From Phoma sp. XZ068 (Eukaryota > Ascomycota > Dothideomycetes > Pleosporales > Didymellaceae): a DNA stretch of 64,000 nucleotides. Positions 21,701 to 34,239 of this stretch are shown here, in pieces. The position numbers and the translations under genes were made by a program. The stretch is taken from contig ML240445.1 in NCBI GenBank assembly GCA_004835665.1, forward strand, positions 62,001 to 126,000, in the 5' to 3' direction. The stretch's first letter is position 1. Each line of letters begins with the position of its first letter. The notes below the pieces were generated by a model, which was given only the letters and a program-made list of their open reading frames with translations, did no database searches and was not told the origin of the DNA.

Positions 21701-24533
21701 CTAATACTCAAAGTCATCATCCACACTCGGCCCCTTATTCTTCCCCACGCTCTCCTGCCTCTGATACATCTCGGCGATCATCCGCGCGCTACTCGCCTGA
21801 TCCGGCTTCTTGTCGTCCCGTTCCTTGATGAAGCGCGGAAACCTGAGTGACACGCCCTTGCCTCCGCCGCCGACCTCTGCCGCTGCGGCCTTGTACCGCG
21901 GCGAGAGTGTGAGATCGGCCGTCTTGACTTCCCACACGTAGCGTGGCTCGAACCACACGTCGGGTTGGTCTTTGTTGCCGGCGCTGTGTGTGTAGAAGGG
22001 TTTGGGGCGGTCGATGATGATTTCTTTGAGCTGGGTGTGGAGTTGCTCGAGGATGGCTTCTGAGAACCCTGTGCCGATATTGCATACAGTTTCGTATCTT
22101 TCTGTGTTCGGATTGTAGCATGCGAGCAGGAAGGCTCCGTACCAGTTCGTTCTCTTGCCCTTGCCGTAGTAAGCACCGAGAACGACGAGGTCGAGCGAGT
22201 CGCCGACGCCGGCCAGGTAGTCCTTCTTAACCTTAAGCCAGTTCTGCGAGCGCTTTGAGGGCTCGTAGTAGGACTCTGGTCCGTCAAGCATCTTGACCAT
22301 GAGGCCTTCACAGCCTTCTTTTACGGAGTCTTCGAGCAGTGTTTGGATGGTGTCGAGGTCATTTGTGTTGTCGTATTTCGCGAGGGCGAATTCACCTTCA
22401 ACCGGTACGAAGGCGCTGTTGAGTGCTTCGCGGCGGTCACGGAAGGACTTGGTCACAAGAGCCTGGAACTGTCAGTGTTTGGACTTCAAGCGAATCGGGT
22501 TGTCATACCTCGCCATTGAGATAGAGGATGTCGAAGGCGAAGACGCAAACCTTGACCTTCACATCCTCGACCTTGACGTCCTTGCGCTTTCGTGTCATGA
22601 GCTGCTGGAAAGGCAGCACCTTCTTCTCGACCATGTCCCAGGCAACGGTCTCGCAGTCGAGAACAAAGCTCTTCGTCCCTTCCTTGACCCATGTTGGTAG
22701 TTTTGCAAGGATATCTGGGTACTTCTTTGACAGATCTTCCGAGTTACGCGAGAAGATGTTGGATACACCGAGATCACTTTTACCAGCTAAGGGGGCTGCT
22801 GTCGCCAACTCCATTGCGGCGTCATGCGCAACGAAGTGTATCTGTGCTCGCTCACCGTCATATTTGTACTCGCACGTGAAGTCTTTGCCTTCAAATCGAT
22901 CGAGGACTTCTGTGATTGATTTTGTAGGTTTCGCAAGCATAGGCTTCAGTGGTACACCAGGTTGTAATCTGCAGTTATCGCGCAGATTTGAAAGACCATG
23001 TTCAAGCATCGCAGGGACAATGACCTCGTAGCTGGGTAGCTCACTAGTAGATGTCAGTATGATCCTGAATTCGTATGGCAAATCGACATACCTGTAAACA
23101 GTCTTCAGCGTCGACTCAGCCTCAGCCAAGTCTGCTGTGGACGGTGTCTTGCCGTTTTGTGACATCTCATGAAATTTCACTGCCTGTGCGAGGGCGACTA
23201 CGACAGTCTTCTCCGCAAGTCCCAAGCGAAGCTTGCCCTCCAGTGTCCGGACGATGAACTTCGCTTCACTCGCACCGCCCTTGTTCTCCTCAATGTCGAT
23301 GTGCTTTCCGGCGTTGTGGGCGTCGGCTGCTGATAGGAGTTTCTTGATGCCATCCACCTTTCGCCCCTGAGCACCCTGACCTTCTGTGGTGGTGGCAATG
23401 GCCATCAGACCTTTGTGGACACCTGCTACCGTCAAAGGCTTGGGCTTAAACATGGTCGGCTGCTTCGATCGACTCTTCGCTGCCACCAGACCAAGATCTC
23501 CAATCTCTTGTTGATCGCTCTTGATATGCTGTAAGCTTCGTCCGGTACTTTCTGAGACGGCCTTCATAATCAGGGACTCGCCGATGCCGAGTTCGATGCC
23601 CGCGTAGTCTGCAGCAAGCTTGTTGATCATGAGCATGACTGTTGGTAGGAGATCTGACGGTGTCAATCGCATCACTTGGCGCAGGAAGAGGGAGCAGTGG
23701 GCCAGGATCTCGAGTCGTTTTGTTGTCATCTCGATCTTGGAGAACGTTGTGCAGAGCGCAGCGTACGGCACTGGCTCACCAGCCTTCCAGTCTGGGTACA
23801 GGTCTTTTGTGTTGGAGGTCAATGTAGTTTGAACCTTCTTGCGAGCCTTTGTCTTGACTTCCTCGGGCTCTTCGCCTGAGCTGAGGATATCTTCTTCCTC
23901 TTCTTTCCCATCTGACATGGCATCGTCCTCGACGATTGGCGTTGGTGACTTTGCTTCTTTCTTGCCCTTTGCAGACTTCTTTGGCTTCGGCGCCTCCTCC
24001 TCGTCTTCTTCCTGCACTTCTTCCTTTACGGCTTTTGGTGCGGGAACTGCCTTCTTTGGTGTTGAAGCTTTCTTCGGCGCCGACTTAGCCTTCTTTGATT
24101 CGGTCTCCTTCGCAGGCTTACGTCGCTGCCGTTTTGTCGGAGGTTCGTCTTCCGAATCTTCCTCCTCCTCCTTCACTTGTCTCTTCTTGCCAGCCTCACT
24201 GGGCGAACTGTCTACGTCCATTGCGTCGCCATTTGCTTCCGCTTCAATCTCTGCACCTGACTCTGCTGTTCCACTGGGCTCTGACTTCACTTCTGCCGGT
24301 GAGGACTCGGGTTCGTCTTTCGGTTCTGCATCTTTCTTCTCGGTTTTGGTCTTGGTGGAGAAAGATAACTTCGACTGCTGTTTCGCAGGTGCTCCATTCT
24401 TGCCGAAGAACTTCCTGCAATATGAATGTTAGCGTCGCATTTCCCAGCTACAATACAATTGGTGTTCTGCGTCGCACCCGAGTGTAGTCTGAGAAGACTT
24501 GACATACCCCAGAGTGGCCTGCTTGGGAGGCAT
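21701..24533 (-). CDS. cdc9: DNA ligase I (ATP-dependent)
   Basis: An 881-residue replicative DNA ligase that seals Okazaki fragments and repair nicks. Exons: 24533-24508, 24414-23092, 23043-22509 and 22462-21701. The first exon (26 nt) and second together spell a PCNA-interacting box, Q5-x2-L8-x2-F11-F12. A long Lys/Glu-rich disordered region follows (to about residue 200), then the DNA-binding domain. The nucleotidyltransferase motif EYKYDGERA places the adenylated lysine near K510; motif V (WLKVKKDY) and the C-terminal OB-fold are present. The intron at 23091-23044 is 48 bp and stop-free; removing it gives TVYSELPSYEV, as in the family. It is divergent from the MIX23-like gene. Confidence 0.95.
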
Positions 24534-24960
24534 AGTCGCTAAGCTGCACGGCGGCGAGCTCCAATGCTGATAACGGCGAGAAGTCAGGGAAGAGAGCAAT
24601 TGCGGTCGAATTGGCTGGAGTGTGCGACAAGCCAGGCGAATTGGGAGGGCAGTGCAGCTTAAAGCGCTGGAGCGAACGAGCATGCTCTGTCTTTCCGATG
24701 CGCACGAGATTAGGCTACAGACGCGCGACAGGCAGGCGCGTGTTGAGACGCGTCGAGTGCGGGGACGTGCGCCAGGCAGCGCGGGAAGTGCTGACATCAC
24801 TCCGAGGTCGTGCGCCGCGATGCATCTCAGCTATCGCCGCCTACAATCAACGTATACGTTACCTTGTAAATACCTGTAGTAATTCAAACAAGACACCACC
24901 CTGGCGAAATACTTCTGGAAAACCGCCCCTCCCTCCGCCCCGCCCCCATCTCCGCCCGGC
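24534..24960. promoter_or_regulatory. divergent promoter, DNA ligase I / MIX23-like
   Basis: A 427 bp shared upstream region. It holds ACGCGT at 24748 and ACGCG at 24721, both MBF-type motifs expected for a G1/S gene such as DNA ligase. Confidence 0.55.
24748..24753. promoter_or_regulatory. ACGCGT (MCB) box upstream of DNA ligase I
   Basis: Perfect MluI cell-cycle box about 215 bp upstream of the ligase start. DNA replication genes in yeasts are controlled through this motif by MBF; extension to this fungus is inference. Confidence 0.5.
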
Positions 24961-25587
24961 ATGTCGCAACCCTCCCCAGCACCACGCCTCACGCCACAAT
25001 TCTGCTTCAACCAAACCGCACTGCGAGGTCAGCCGCTCTCTCACTCTCAAAACCGCTCACTAACTAATACAAGCTGCCTGACAGACTTCCTGCGCATATC
25101 ACGATCGACTATCGACGACTCAATAGCCCAGAACCTCAACGCCCTGCTCACGCCCGCACAGCGCGGCTTCGATCCCTCGTCGACGTCCGCACGCCAGCTC
25201 AGCGGGCCGGCGCGCTCGCTACCGCCAGCGCAATGCGACGAGTTTAAGCAGCGCGTGCTGTTCCCCAGCTGGGCGGTGCGATCAGATGTGCTGGACTACT
25301 GCGCGGGCGTTGCGACGAGTCCGGACCCAGATGACCCCGATAGCGTGCTGAGGCAGATTGAGGATAGCAAGGCGAGGGAGAGGGTGGTGGATGAGAGGTT
25401 AGATCCGTACTCAGCGCGGTACTTCCCGCAGGAGGCGCGGACGGAGAGTCTGGCGATGCTGATGCGGAATGAGCGGGCTGTGGAGAAGATTATTAGGATG
25501 AGGACGTGGGGGCTGATAGCGGAGAGGTGTGGGAGTGAGCATGTTGAGGCTGATCAGGCGTTTGATGAGTGGCGGAAGAGGCAGTGA
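24961..25587 (+). CDS. MIX23 / caffeine-induced death protein 2 family
   Basis: Predicted 189-residue member of the MIX23 (Cid2, human CCDC58) family, cysteine-containing proteins of the mitochondrial intermembrane space. The frame is open across 25028-25084, but this 57 bp segment has a GTCAGC donor, CTAAC branch and CTGACAG acceptor; splicing joins TALR to DFLRISRSTIDD. That gives C-x7-DFLR-IS-R-TIDD, which aligns with the family start, with a cysteine eight residues before the block. Further cysteines (CDEF, LDYC) and the late block ERAVEKIIRMRTWGLIAERC match the family. The region between about residues 55 and 75 is Ser/Pro-rich. A retained-intron form would simply add 19 residues. Confidence 0.8.
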   Translation: MSQPSPAPRLTPQFCFNQTALRGQPLSHSQNRSLTNTSCLTDFLRISRSTIDDSIAQNLNALLTPAQRGFDPSSTSARQLSGPARSLPPAQCDEFKQRVLFPSWAVRSDVLDYCAGVATSPDPDDPDSVLRQIEDSKARERVVDERLDPYSARYFPQEARTESLAMLMRNERAVEKIIRMRTWGLIAERCGSEHVEADQAFDEWRKRQ

Positions 25588-26700
25588 GCACAGCTGGAGG
25601 AAGAACTGTGAAGGTGGCTGTGAGGAAGACACTTTCATCGTGACCTGATCTTGAGCGTATGCATGCTGGCGTTCAGGAGCGTAGCATTTCAAATGTTAAT
25701 ATAATTTAAATAGTAAATAAACTCAACTCTGAACAAATCGACTATGGTACGACATAGCACTTTGATAACAGGCATGTTGATGTCCAGAAAACATCAATGT
25801 CGATAATTGCGCAGCGTGCACTCCATACACCACGGCCAACCTCCTAGATGCCAAAGTACACGACACAACCATAAGACTTTTCCACCTTCGAAAGTTTCGA
25901 CCGCAAAAGCTGTGCATGCTGCACGCTCCAACATCAAAAGCCTCAGAACGGGCTCACCAAAAAAAAAATCATGCCAACACCATCCTCAAGCGCAGCACAC
26001 GTGCCACATCTCAATGATAGCAGATACCAATAATATGCATCGCCAAACAATACCGCCTCACACCCTCGGATCTCCATCAGAAACCCAAGAATTGAGCATC
26101 GATATGTCCCACACCATCCCACAACTCCCATCCATCTTTTCACGGACGGCAATTGGTAGGAAGACGGTCGGAATTCTTCTACGGGGCCGGGAACGGAGGA
26201 CTATCCACAGAAGAATAGGGATAACCCTCAGCAAGCCGCTTGCGCGGAGCCACGATATAAGTAACTTAGGAAGTTACCTACTGATGTAGGAGGAGCGGAT
26301 GAGGGGACGGGGGAGAGCGGCATTTTATACGCGTGGGCGAGGCGCTTGGGCCGCGTCTTGGCGGAAGGTTTTTTTGAGTGGGGCGCTGGAAGAGAGGCTG
26401 GGTGGGTGGAGCGCTGGAAAACACGGGAGCGATATTATGGCGGGCAATTTGACAGCGAGTATGTGGGTTTAAGGATATTTTATGTTGGGCAGTTCACGTT
26501 TTGCATTTCACGAGCAATTCACGATAGTTTACGAGCGAGTTATGTTTGACAGGGTTCACATATGCCATTTAAAGCTACATTACTGCCCATCCTTCATTCC
26601 TTCGAGATCGTGATTCCGTTAGATCGTTACCACAGCCAGCCGTCTTTCGACAGCCGCCGCAGCATGACTTGACGAACCCAGCAACCCAGACGACAACGCT
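25588..26700. other. intergenic between convergent genes
   Basis: About 1.1 kb between two gene 3' ends. It has an A9-type tract near 25,962, a short perfect hairpin at 26261 and no supportable gene. Confidence 0.4.
26261..26277. repeat. short perfect inverted repeat (hairpin)
   Basis: GTAACTT, a 3 nt loop, then AAGTTAC. It lies in the spacer between convergent genes. It is too short and isolated to name a function. Confidence 0.4.
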
Positions 26701-27457
26701 CTAGTACAGGCGCTTGGGGGGGCTCATGGTGGCCTTGATGGTCAAGGAGCCCACGTTCTGCCAGCCCTTCTTCAGCAGGGAGACGAGGTAGTTGATGGCC
26801 AACATGATGTTACCGATCAGCTCATCCTCGGACATGCCAACGTTGCCGACGGCGACACCCATGCAGAGAACCTTCTTCAGCTGGAACTTGATGGTGGACT
26901 TGACCTCGGTCATCTTGTTGGCGAGGTCCTCAGCGTGAGAGACGGGGGTGGGGAACTTTCCGGCCTTGGACAGACCAGGACCCAAGAGACGGGGGATCTG
27001 CTTGATCAGGGCGTCGGAAGCCATGAAAGCATCGTACTTGCGTGCGAGCTTCTTGATGAGCTTCTTGTTCTTGTTGAGCTTCTTCAAGTCCTGCAGGTGT
27101 GTCAGTCGTGTTCGCGCGCGTCGCGGCTTTCGAGAGTGCTCACGTCAGTGGACATAGCATCAACGCCGTGGTGCTTGGCACGATCGATATCGTGCTGGTC
27201 ACCGAGAACGCAGATGGCCATGCCTGCAGCTTGTTAGCCTCTGCCTTCTACACCATCTGCGCGCGCAACTTACGGGGACGGGGAACGGTGGGGAGCTTGA
27301 CGGTTCCAGAGAAACGCTTGTCACGCTGGGGGTCGTAGTTCTTGAGGCCGATCTGGAGCTCGACGGTCTCGAGGAAGTTCCTCTTCTTGGTCTCGTTGGA
27401 GTACTCAAGGAGCTCCTTGACGTTCGAACGAACGCCGGCGACAGAGATTTTCGACAT
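26701..27457 (-). CDS. RPL10A: 60S ribosomal protein L10a (uL1)
   Basis: A 217-residue cytosolic uL1 protein, the mobile L1 stalk of the large subunit; length matches the eukaryotic family exactly. Exons: 27457-27274, 27223-27144 and 27090-26701, with introns of 50 and 53 bp. Conserved blocks read MSKISVAGVRSNVKELL, KNYDPQRDKRFSGTVKLP, MAICVLGDQHDIDRAKHHGVD, ASDALIKQIPRLLGPGLSKAGKFP and a C-terminal TMSPPKRLY. The internal Met at 27457 is the family start, although the frame is open upstream. A CCAAT box lies about 145 bp upstream on the coding strand. Confidence 0.97.
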
Positions 27458-28215
27458 GTTGGCTGATTGTCTCCCAAGGGATGGTTCCTTTGGTGGCTCT
27501 GGTGCGGTGGTTGAAGAAGAAAAGACAGCGGGGCGGCAGCGGCGAAATCGAAAAGGTGCGACCAAACTTTCGCTTAACTCCCAAAACGCGCTAGTGGCTT
27601 ATTGGTCGCTCACGATTGACGCTGGACAGACATGAACGCGACCAACAAGGACTGGAATTTAAATTGGACCTGGAGTAGAAAATAAGCACTGTGGGCATCT
27701 AGAGAACCTGTAGGTAGGTGTGCCGTTCTAGTGACAATGGCCGATGTGTGGGCATTGAATGCATTCATGTATCAACATCACCGACCTAGGACTTCACACG
27801 AATAATGAAGAGCAATCGATGCTGTGGAAAAGACATACCCCTACATTGCTCCACCTAACCGAAGCTGCCCAAATATTATACATATCGCTTTTTTCCCAAG
27901 CAAAACCACGCACTAATAATCCACGCCGTGCAATGCCCATAACTCCTCGCCATGAGTCGTCCAATAAAGATGATAAGATGCTGTAGGAACATGTCAAGAA
28001 CAACGTCCCCACGGGTATCGCATCGGAAAGATCCCAACGCCAGAACCGTACCATATCCAGGTCGAGGTGATATGTACCCGAACCGCTCCCCTATGCATGC
28101 CGCCGCGCTGAACCAAGTCCAAGGCCGAAGCCTATAAATTATACAGAAATTGAAGTGAGGATACCCCGCTGAGCTGGGAGCGCGCTGAAATGCCCACCTG
28201 TTTACCGGGAACTCT
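27458..28215. other. intergenic, RPL10A promoter
   Basis: About 760 bp. The left end is the ribosomal gene promoter, with a reverse CCAAT at 27600. The right end is the 3' flank of the CAF40 gene. No additional gene. Confidence 0.4.
27600..27604 (-). promoter_or_regulatory. CCAAT box upstream of RPL10A
   Basis: ATTGG on the plus strand, hence CCAAT on the gene strand, about 145 bp before the start codon. A typical position for a HAP/CCAAT-binding site; motif evidence only. Confidence 0.3.
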
Positions 28216-29521
28216 TCAGTGCATCAGCTGCTGGTTGTTGGCAGCATCAACAACGTTGTCCGAAAGATTGATCAGTAGCTGAGCAAGACAACGCTTGGTC
28301 GCGGCGTCGTCTCGAAGAACGGATGAAAATGTTGCATCCCGGAGCGGCTCCGGAAGACACTGGCGTAGAGCTTCACGAGCGCGGGCGTTATCACTCAGGC
28401 TGAACATGTTAGCTGCGAACTGTACAGGTGAGAGAGCAACATACCGAAGGAAGCAGCGAACGACATGCTTCAAAAGGCGGACCGTCTGCTGCTCTACAAG
28501 CTGGTTGACCATGTTGCTGAGAACGGTGCCAACAGCGTAAAAGCGCTCGTACGTTTGGCAAATGTACGCAAGGCCGATATCATCAAGCAGAATCTTCTGA
28601 ACAATAAAGATAGCAACGGTCTTGCTGAGCTCTGAACCTGTCTCCATGATACGAAGGCAGAGCGGAATGATCTCGGTTGTAAGAAGGAAGTTGATGACCT
28701 CGGAGGAGTCGTTCTTGACCAGAGCGCCGATCACACCGAGGGAAGTCAGGCGCAGGTATTCGAATGGACGCGATTTCGATGTCGTGTTCAGAAACGGGTA
28801 AAGGAAGAGGGGGATGTGCGCTTTGTTCTTGTTAGAAAGATGCCCGTAATCTGGCGATGCAGCACCTACCACTCAGGAAGAGGCCACGGGTCTCGGTGTG
28901 GGATGCCACGCATTGAAGGAGCGCAAGCGCATTGCACACGCGGTTTGAAGCGGCGGCCGTCAACTGCGATGGGTTGAGGAGCGGGTAAACGGAGATGATC
29001 TCTTGCAGAAGGGAGGCCATGACACCTGATTGTGTTAGCTGTCGGGTGCATATCAGTCAACCGCGCGCTGTACCGAATGAATGCCAGAGAATCAAAGCCA
29101 GCTCTGGCACCTGCTCGCGCTTCTTGCTAAGCTCGAGTAAGGCGGACTCGCGCGTCGCTGGCTTCATGAGCTGCGCGATCCAGTCGAGTACGCGCCTATT
29201 CTCCTCCGTCATGCCAATCTCGGTGTTGGCCTGCATGTCGTTCGCAGGGCCGCGAGGCACAATACCATTGCCGGGGACAGCCGTCCCATTGTTACCCGCG
29301 ATCCGTTGGTAGTGCTGCTGTTGGGCTTGCGCAGCGGCTGCGGCGGCTGCGGCAGCCTGCGCTTGAGCTTGGGCTTGCGCCGCCTGCGCCTGCGCCTGGA
29401 GTTGACCGTGCTGGGCTACATGGTGGTTGGGATGCTGGTGGTGACCCTGCGACCACTCGCCCGGGTAATGCTGCTGCTGCTGCTGCTGCTGCTGCGTGAA
29501 GAGGTGTTGCATTTGCTGCAT
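28216..29521 (-). CDS. CAF40: CCR4-NOT subunit Caf40/Rcd1 (CNOT9)
   Basis: Predicted 387-residue armadillo-repeat subunit of the CCR4-NOT deadenylase complex. Exons: 29521-29074, 29025-28870, 28820-28445 and 28399-28216. The N-terminus is low complexity: poly-Gln (residues 10-17), His/Gln and then an Ala/Gln run. The conserved core begins at NRRVLDWIAQLMKP and continues through VYPLLNPSQLTAAASNRVCNAL, PFEYLRLTSLGVIGALVK and ICQTYERFYAV. The third intron (28444-28400, 45 bp) is stop-free; removing it gives CFLRLSDNARAREALR, as in the family. The N-terminal start is uncertain, since the Gln-rich frame stays open upstream. Confidence 0.93.
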
Positions 29522-30070
29522 CTGCCGCTGCTGTCGCTGAGGTTGGGTTGGGTGTTGCGGTGAAAATAGGTGCGGTCGATAGATAGAAGTAATATGCGGT
29601 CGAAGAAACCTGGTGCCTGCGGTTGTGGGTGCAAGAGCGGTGAATGGCGCAGATGTGGGAGTGCGATCAGTCAGTACTCGAGATGAGGTTCGAAGTCCCC
29701 CACGTAGTCTTGGCGGGCAAGTGCGGGAGCTCGAGCTTTTACGGAGATCGACGCCCGCCCAGATCAAGTGAGTTCGAGGCGAGGCCCTGCAGTAAAGGCG
29801 CCAGGCACCAAAAAGAGAGTATGACGAAAGCTGGTGCCTGCACAACCTTAAAATGTCGGTGTAATTGCGCCATTACACTAACAAATACATGGTTCTATCC
29901 CTCAACAGCAAATCAAAGTGGCTGTCGATGGAGCCTGGATGATCTCCAATCTGGTTCACATATAGCTTAGATGATGCACAATCCTTATATTACTTTGGTC
30001 AATGAACTGCCCCCTTCCTATGCATGAAAAAAGGACGCTCCACCAGAACGCCATGCTCAGAGCCTAATAT
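29522..30070. other. intergenic, CAF40 promoter
   Basis: About 550 bp upstream of CAF40 and downstream of the kinase gene. Nothing beyond likely untranslated sequence. Confidence 0.4.
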
Positions 30071-33000
30071 TTACAGCCGTAATTCCTCCAAAATCCGCTG
30101 GGCCATGGCTTTGTACTGCCAGGTTCCTCCGGCAACCTTCTTGAACTGCAGCCCGTGTAACTGTAGAAGTGGTACTTTGACGATCAAAACCTCGAAAACA
30201 AGAGCCATACTGTCACCAAGATCGTTTTGCACGTGTGTTGTTGTCTCGCCCGCAGCCAATGCGCGTCCGGGACGAGTTCGTCGTTCGTCTCTCTCGTCAC
30301 TGTCATCAGACTCATCGGTGTTGGTGAAGCTGCGATCCGCGGGAGATGGTCGAGATCGCGACTTTGGTGTGTGGGGAGCGCGGCTCTGTTCTCTGAACTC
30401 TTCTCGCTCTTTATCACCGCCGCCCATCAATCCTCCGAAGCTAATTTTCCTCCTATGGCCGCCACTGGGAGGGGATGCAGGCATATCAGGACCCTTGTTC
30501 AGGTCGATGCTGGGAGCATGTCGACACTTGAAACCTCCCTTGATAGGCTGGAAGGTGACTCCGAGTTGATGGAGCACCCGGATCAAATCATTTTGTATGA
30601 ACGACACGGGCTTGCTGCTCGTAGTCGAGACACTGAACAAGCCCTTTAAGAAGACAGGCTTCACAGCGTCAGGGCTTCTGCTCTCCTCGGCTTCAGCCGC
30701 AGATTCAGCAAGCTCGGCATCAGTCTCCTCTGGGACGTTCAATTCTCTGGCTTGCTCCCGCTTGGCTCGCCTAGCCTGTATGCTTTCTCTTCTTGCGTGA
30801 CCCAAAGACTTCGCGCGAGATGCTTGGTTCCTACGGGGGCTTGATGTGATGTCATCAGCTCCAGGTTCGTAGCTAGGTCTAGGCTGCTGGGTGCTAAGGT
30901 CTGACCTGTCTGATCCACTAGTTGGTGGAGGCTCGCGATCACCTGTGTTCTCTGATGACCTACCACGTCGACTTAGACGTCGACGGAAATCACCGGAGTT
31001 CACACTAGTCGAACGGCCAAGGGCTTTTAGTTTCCGTGCAGTGCTGTTGGTACTACCCGGAGGCGACAGGAGCTCTGGTTGATTTGCAGTATGCGAGGGC
31101 AGCTGGGAAGAAGACGTAACTTCCCTATCGCGGGGTCTGCGGATGCTGAAGCTCTTCCTTGGAACACTTGCCGGTGCCTGAGGAGGGGGTGGCTCTGATG
31201 AGCTTGAGATTGCGACAGCTGGTGTAGGTGGTGTAGGTGGCACGTCGGGCTGGCTCCTATCATGACGGTACTTGCGTGTGCTGAAGCGCCGCAACAAGCC
31301 TCCAACAGGACCTTCCCTCTTCGGCTGCTCCACCGGCGGTGAGAGGACGGCTGGCGAGACAGAACCAGGGGGCTTGTTGAGATCCACTCTCTTCAAACTA
31401 TCTGTCACTTCATCCTCGCCGTGTGTCCTTGCTCGGGGTCGTGACCGCCCACCAGTGGGTTTCTCACCAGCCATCTCGTAGGTCGCAGCGTTTGTGTATG
31501 CCGGGGGTGGTGCAGGGAGGTCAGGCATCTTCAATGGCTTCTCCCCTGGACTATGAGGCATGGCTACTGCACCTGGATTCTCCTCGGCTCGCTCGCGATC
31601 CCTCTTCTCCCTGACTAGGTAGTAGACTGAGATGAGAGGGCTGTACGCATTGACAGGGTCTAGACCCCTTGACACCTCTTCGGAGGAGGAGGTAGTCAGT
31701 TGCTCTCGGCTCGAGATCGAGTTTCGTCGTATCTTGTAGAAGTCGAACATGCCACGTTTTCTCTCGGTCTCTGGTGTTTGAGCAGTGGTCCTCCGTGCAG
31801 CAAGGCGCACAGTACGCTGATATTCGTCGGATGATATGACGTTGGTCAGTTGAGCGGTGATGTATTCAGGCGTGCCAAAGTCGAATCCAGTCATCTTCTC
31901 GACAATCTCCGGGTCAAGCGGAAGCTGCAGCGGTTCTCGGTGAGGAAGGTAGTTTTCAGGTGGGCTATTAAATCCTTTGGTCAGCCATGGATGATTCATG
32001 ATCTCGGAAAGCGTCATGCGCTGTGTGGGATCTGTCTGCAACATGCGGTGGATCAAGTTTCGACATTCTGCATACAGTCAGCAAGCAGCTAAACAATCTG
32101 ATGTGTGCAACTTACCAGCAGATAACCATGGAGGGTAATCAACATGTCCTTTCTTGATCTTCGCATGCAGTTGCGGCATGCTCTGGTCATCGAACGGTAC
32201 CTTGCCACAGACCAAGACGTAGAGAACAATGCCAAAACTCCAGACGTCGACCTCAGGACCAGTGTACTGCTTGGCTTGCAGAAGCTCTGGGGCGGCGAAG
32301 TACAGACTACCACAGAACGTCTTCAGCTGGCTTCGAGGCGAAAATAAATTGCTCAATCCAAAATCAATGATCTTGATGTCGCCAGTCTTGCTGATGAGGA
32401 TGTTCTCGATCTTCAGGTCACGGTGGACGATGCTGTTCCTATGGCAGTAGTCCAACGCACTGGCAATCTGACGAGCGAACTTGCGGGCCTGCTTCTCCTT
32501 AAGGCGGCCATGGGAGATGATGTAGTCGAGCATCTGTCCACCGTTCACGTATTCGCAGAGCATGTACCAATGGTAGTTGGTCCGTACGACATCCCGCATG
32601 CCGCATATGTAGGGGTGGTTTAGCAGACTGACGATAGCAGCCTCTCGTGCAGTTCGGATTTCCTTGGACTGGTCGGCTTTCTCGCGGTCGGCGGCGCTCT
32701 GGTGCTGGTCCTGTGACAGCCGGGGTACGATCTTGACAGCCACCTACGATGTATTAGCAAATGCGTCTTGCTCTCATCTGTGCAAGAGGGCTGTGGACCA
32801 CACGTACCTGCTCGCCAGTTTCGTTGTGCTTCGCCAGCTTCACCTTGCCCATGCTGCCCGCACCAATAGTCTTGCCGAGGGCCCATGTTCCTGTGCTGGG
32901 TGCTGTGATGGTCGTCCTGCGTTTGGCAGCCGGCACTGGCTGGCCTGCTCTCGCACTGTCGGTGGCTATGCCGTTGGTAGGCATTGCGCTGGCCGTCGAG

Positions 33001-33248
33001 GCGTCTGAAGCATACCGCGAATGGCGCCTGCTCGACTCGGTGCGTTGGGGTGGCCCTTCTCTTGATTCGCTGTGTCGCGAGGGCGAATAAGCGGCGACGT
33101 TGCTCTGCTCGTAATCGCGGCGCGCGACGTCTTTGAGGTGCTGCGTGTGCCCGGTGGGGCGGGTGGTGGTGCTTTGTGAGCGAGTTGGGCGGTCGCTGTG
33201 CGGAGGTCGACGAACAACGGCCGGCGACGTTGGCGCTGGGGCTGACAT
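30071..33248 (-). CDS. kin1: Kin1-type Ser/Thr kinase with KA1 domain
   Basis: A 1021-residue kinase of the Kin1/Par-1 (MARK) group, which governs polarity, septation and exocytosis at the cell cortex. Exons: 33248-32808, 32743-32116 and 32067-30071. The kinase domain shows the glycine loop GAGSMGKV, K151 (VAVK), HRD with D256, DFG with D274, and a T-loop leading to TFCGSLYFAAPEL. A long disordered Ser/Arg-rich region covers about residues 470-840. The C-terminal ~120 residues have the KA1 pattern (LIRVLHQLGVTF, then ALVFEVLIVKVPLLQLHGLQFKKVAGG), which binds acidic phospholipids. The N-terminal Met choice (33248 or 33263) is open. Confidence 0.93.
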
Positions 33249-34239
33249 GCTGGCTGCGCGCAAGGGCAGCGGGCGCCCTGAGAATGGTCGACTGCGCGCG
33301 GATTCAGCGACTGTGGAGACGGGCAGATCGCTGCAGATTTGCGTCGGCCTCGATGAGAAGCGGCAAGAGCTCGCACGTGTTGATGGGGAAGTGTGTTCAG
33401 TTTAGGGGCAGCTGTTGATCGTGATTGCGCTGCGAATTAAACTTGGCAGGGTCGACGACGAATGCGTGCTGGCTGCGACCTTGCATCACCGAGCCGGGCT
33501 AGGATGGGCAGCAAGATGAGCCAGAGTGCACCAGGTGCACAACACACAGTCGCGGTAGTGAGGGGGATAGTCAGTGAGGACCGACATGCGCGATATCTGA
33601 TGTCTTGTAACCCGTGTTGGAGGCTGGTGAGATAGCTCCAGCGACCAACCCGCAACTGGCAGCTCCACCAACGCGGCAGTATCATTGGGCTGCGCGTCGT
33701 GGGGCAGGAACACATCACCCCCGGCTGCGTCAAACGTCCCACAGGGCTGTCACTATCCTATTGCTGGCTTGTTTCTTCGCTCAGATTTCTCTCAGGAGCA
33801 CAAGCCTATTTGAGTTCTGAAGCTAGCGAACAATTGCACCGATCCTCAGGGTCTTTCTAGATGCAACCGACTCCAGCGTCGCCCGCTACGACACACGGTT
33901 CTCCCCTGTTGGCCCGACATCATCGTCCCCACTTCTGCCTGCTCGCTAGGACGTAATAGGAACAAGCATGCAGGACGACGGTTTTCAGCAACGGCAGCTC
34001 CCAGGTCCAGAATCAGTGTCTGCCAAGCCTGCTTCCTGTGCATGACTGCATACAATACACAAGGTTCCTGACGTTGATCCTAGCCACTTTGATACGACAA
34101 ACCAGTGGTTCTCCGGCTGTTCAGTTCCAGTGACTTCAATTTACGTTTTCGCCTTTGCTTAGTCACATGTACAGGGCAAGCCTAATCGCGTAGACCTGAC
34201 CTCACCTCACCATCTCACAAGGTCCACTACACATACAGC
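33249..34239. promoter_or_regulatory. divergent promoter region, kin1 / G-patch gene
   Basis: About 990 bp between the divergent kinase and GPATCH1-like genes. Short frames only. Confidence 0.4.
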
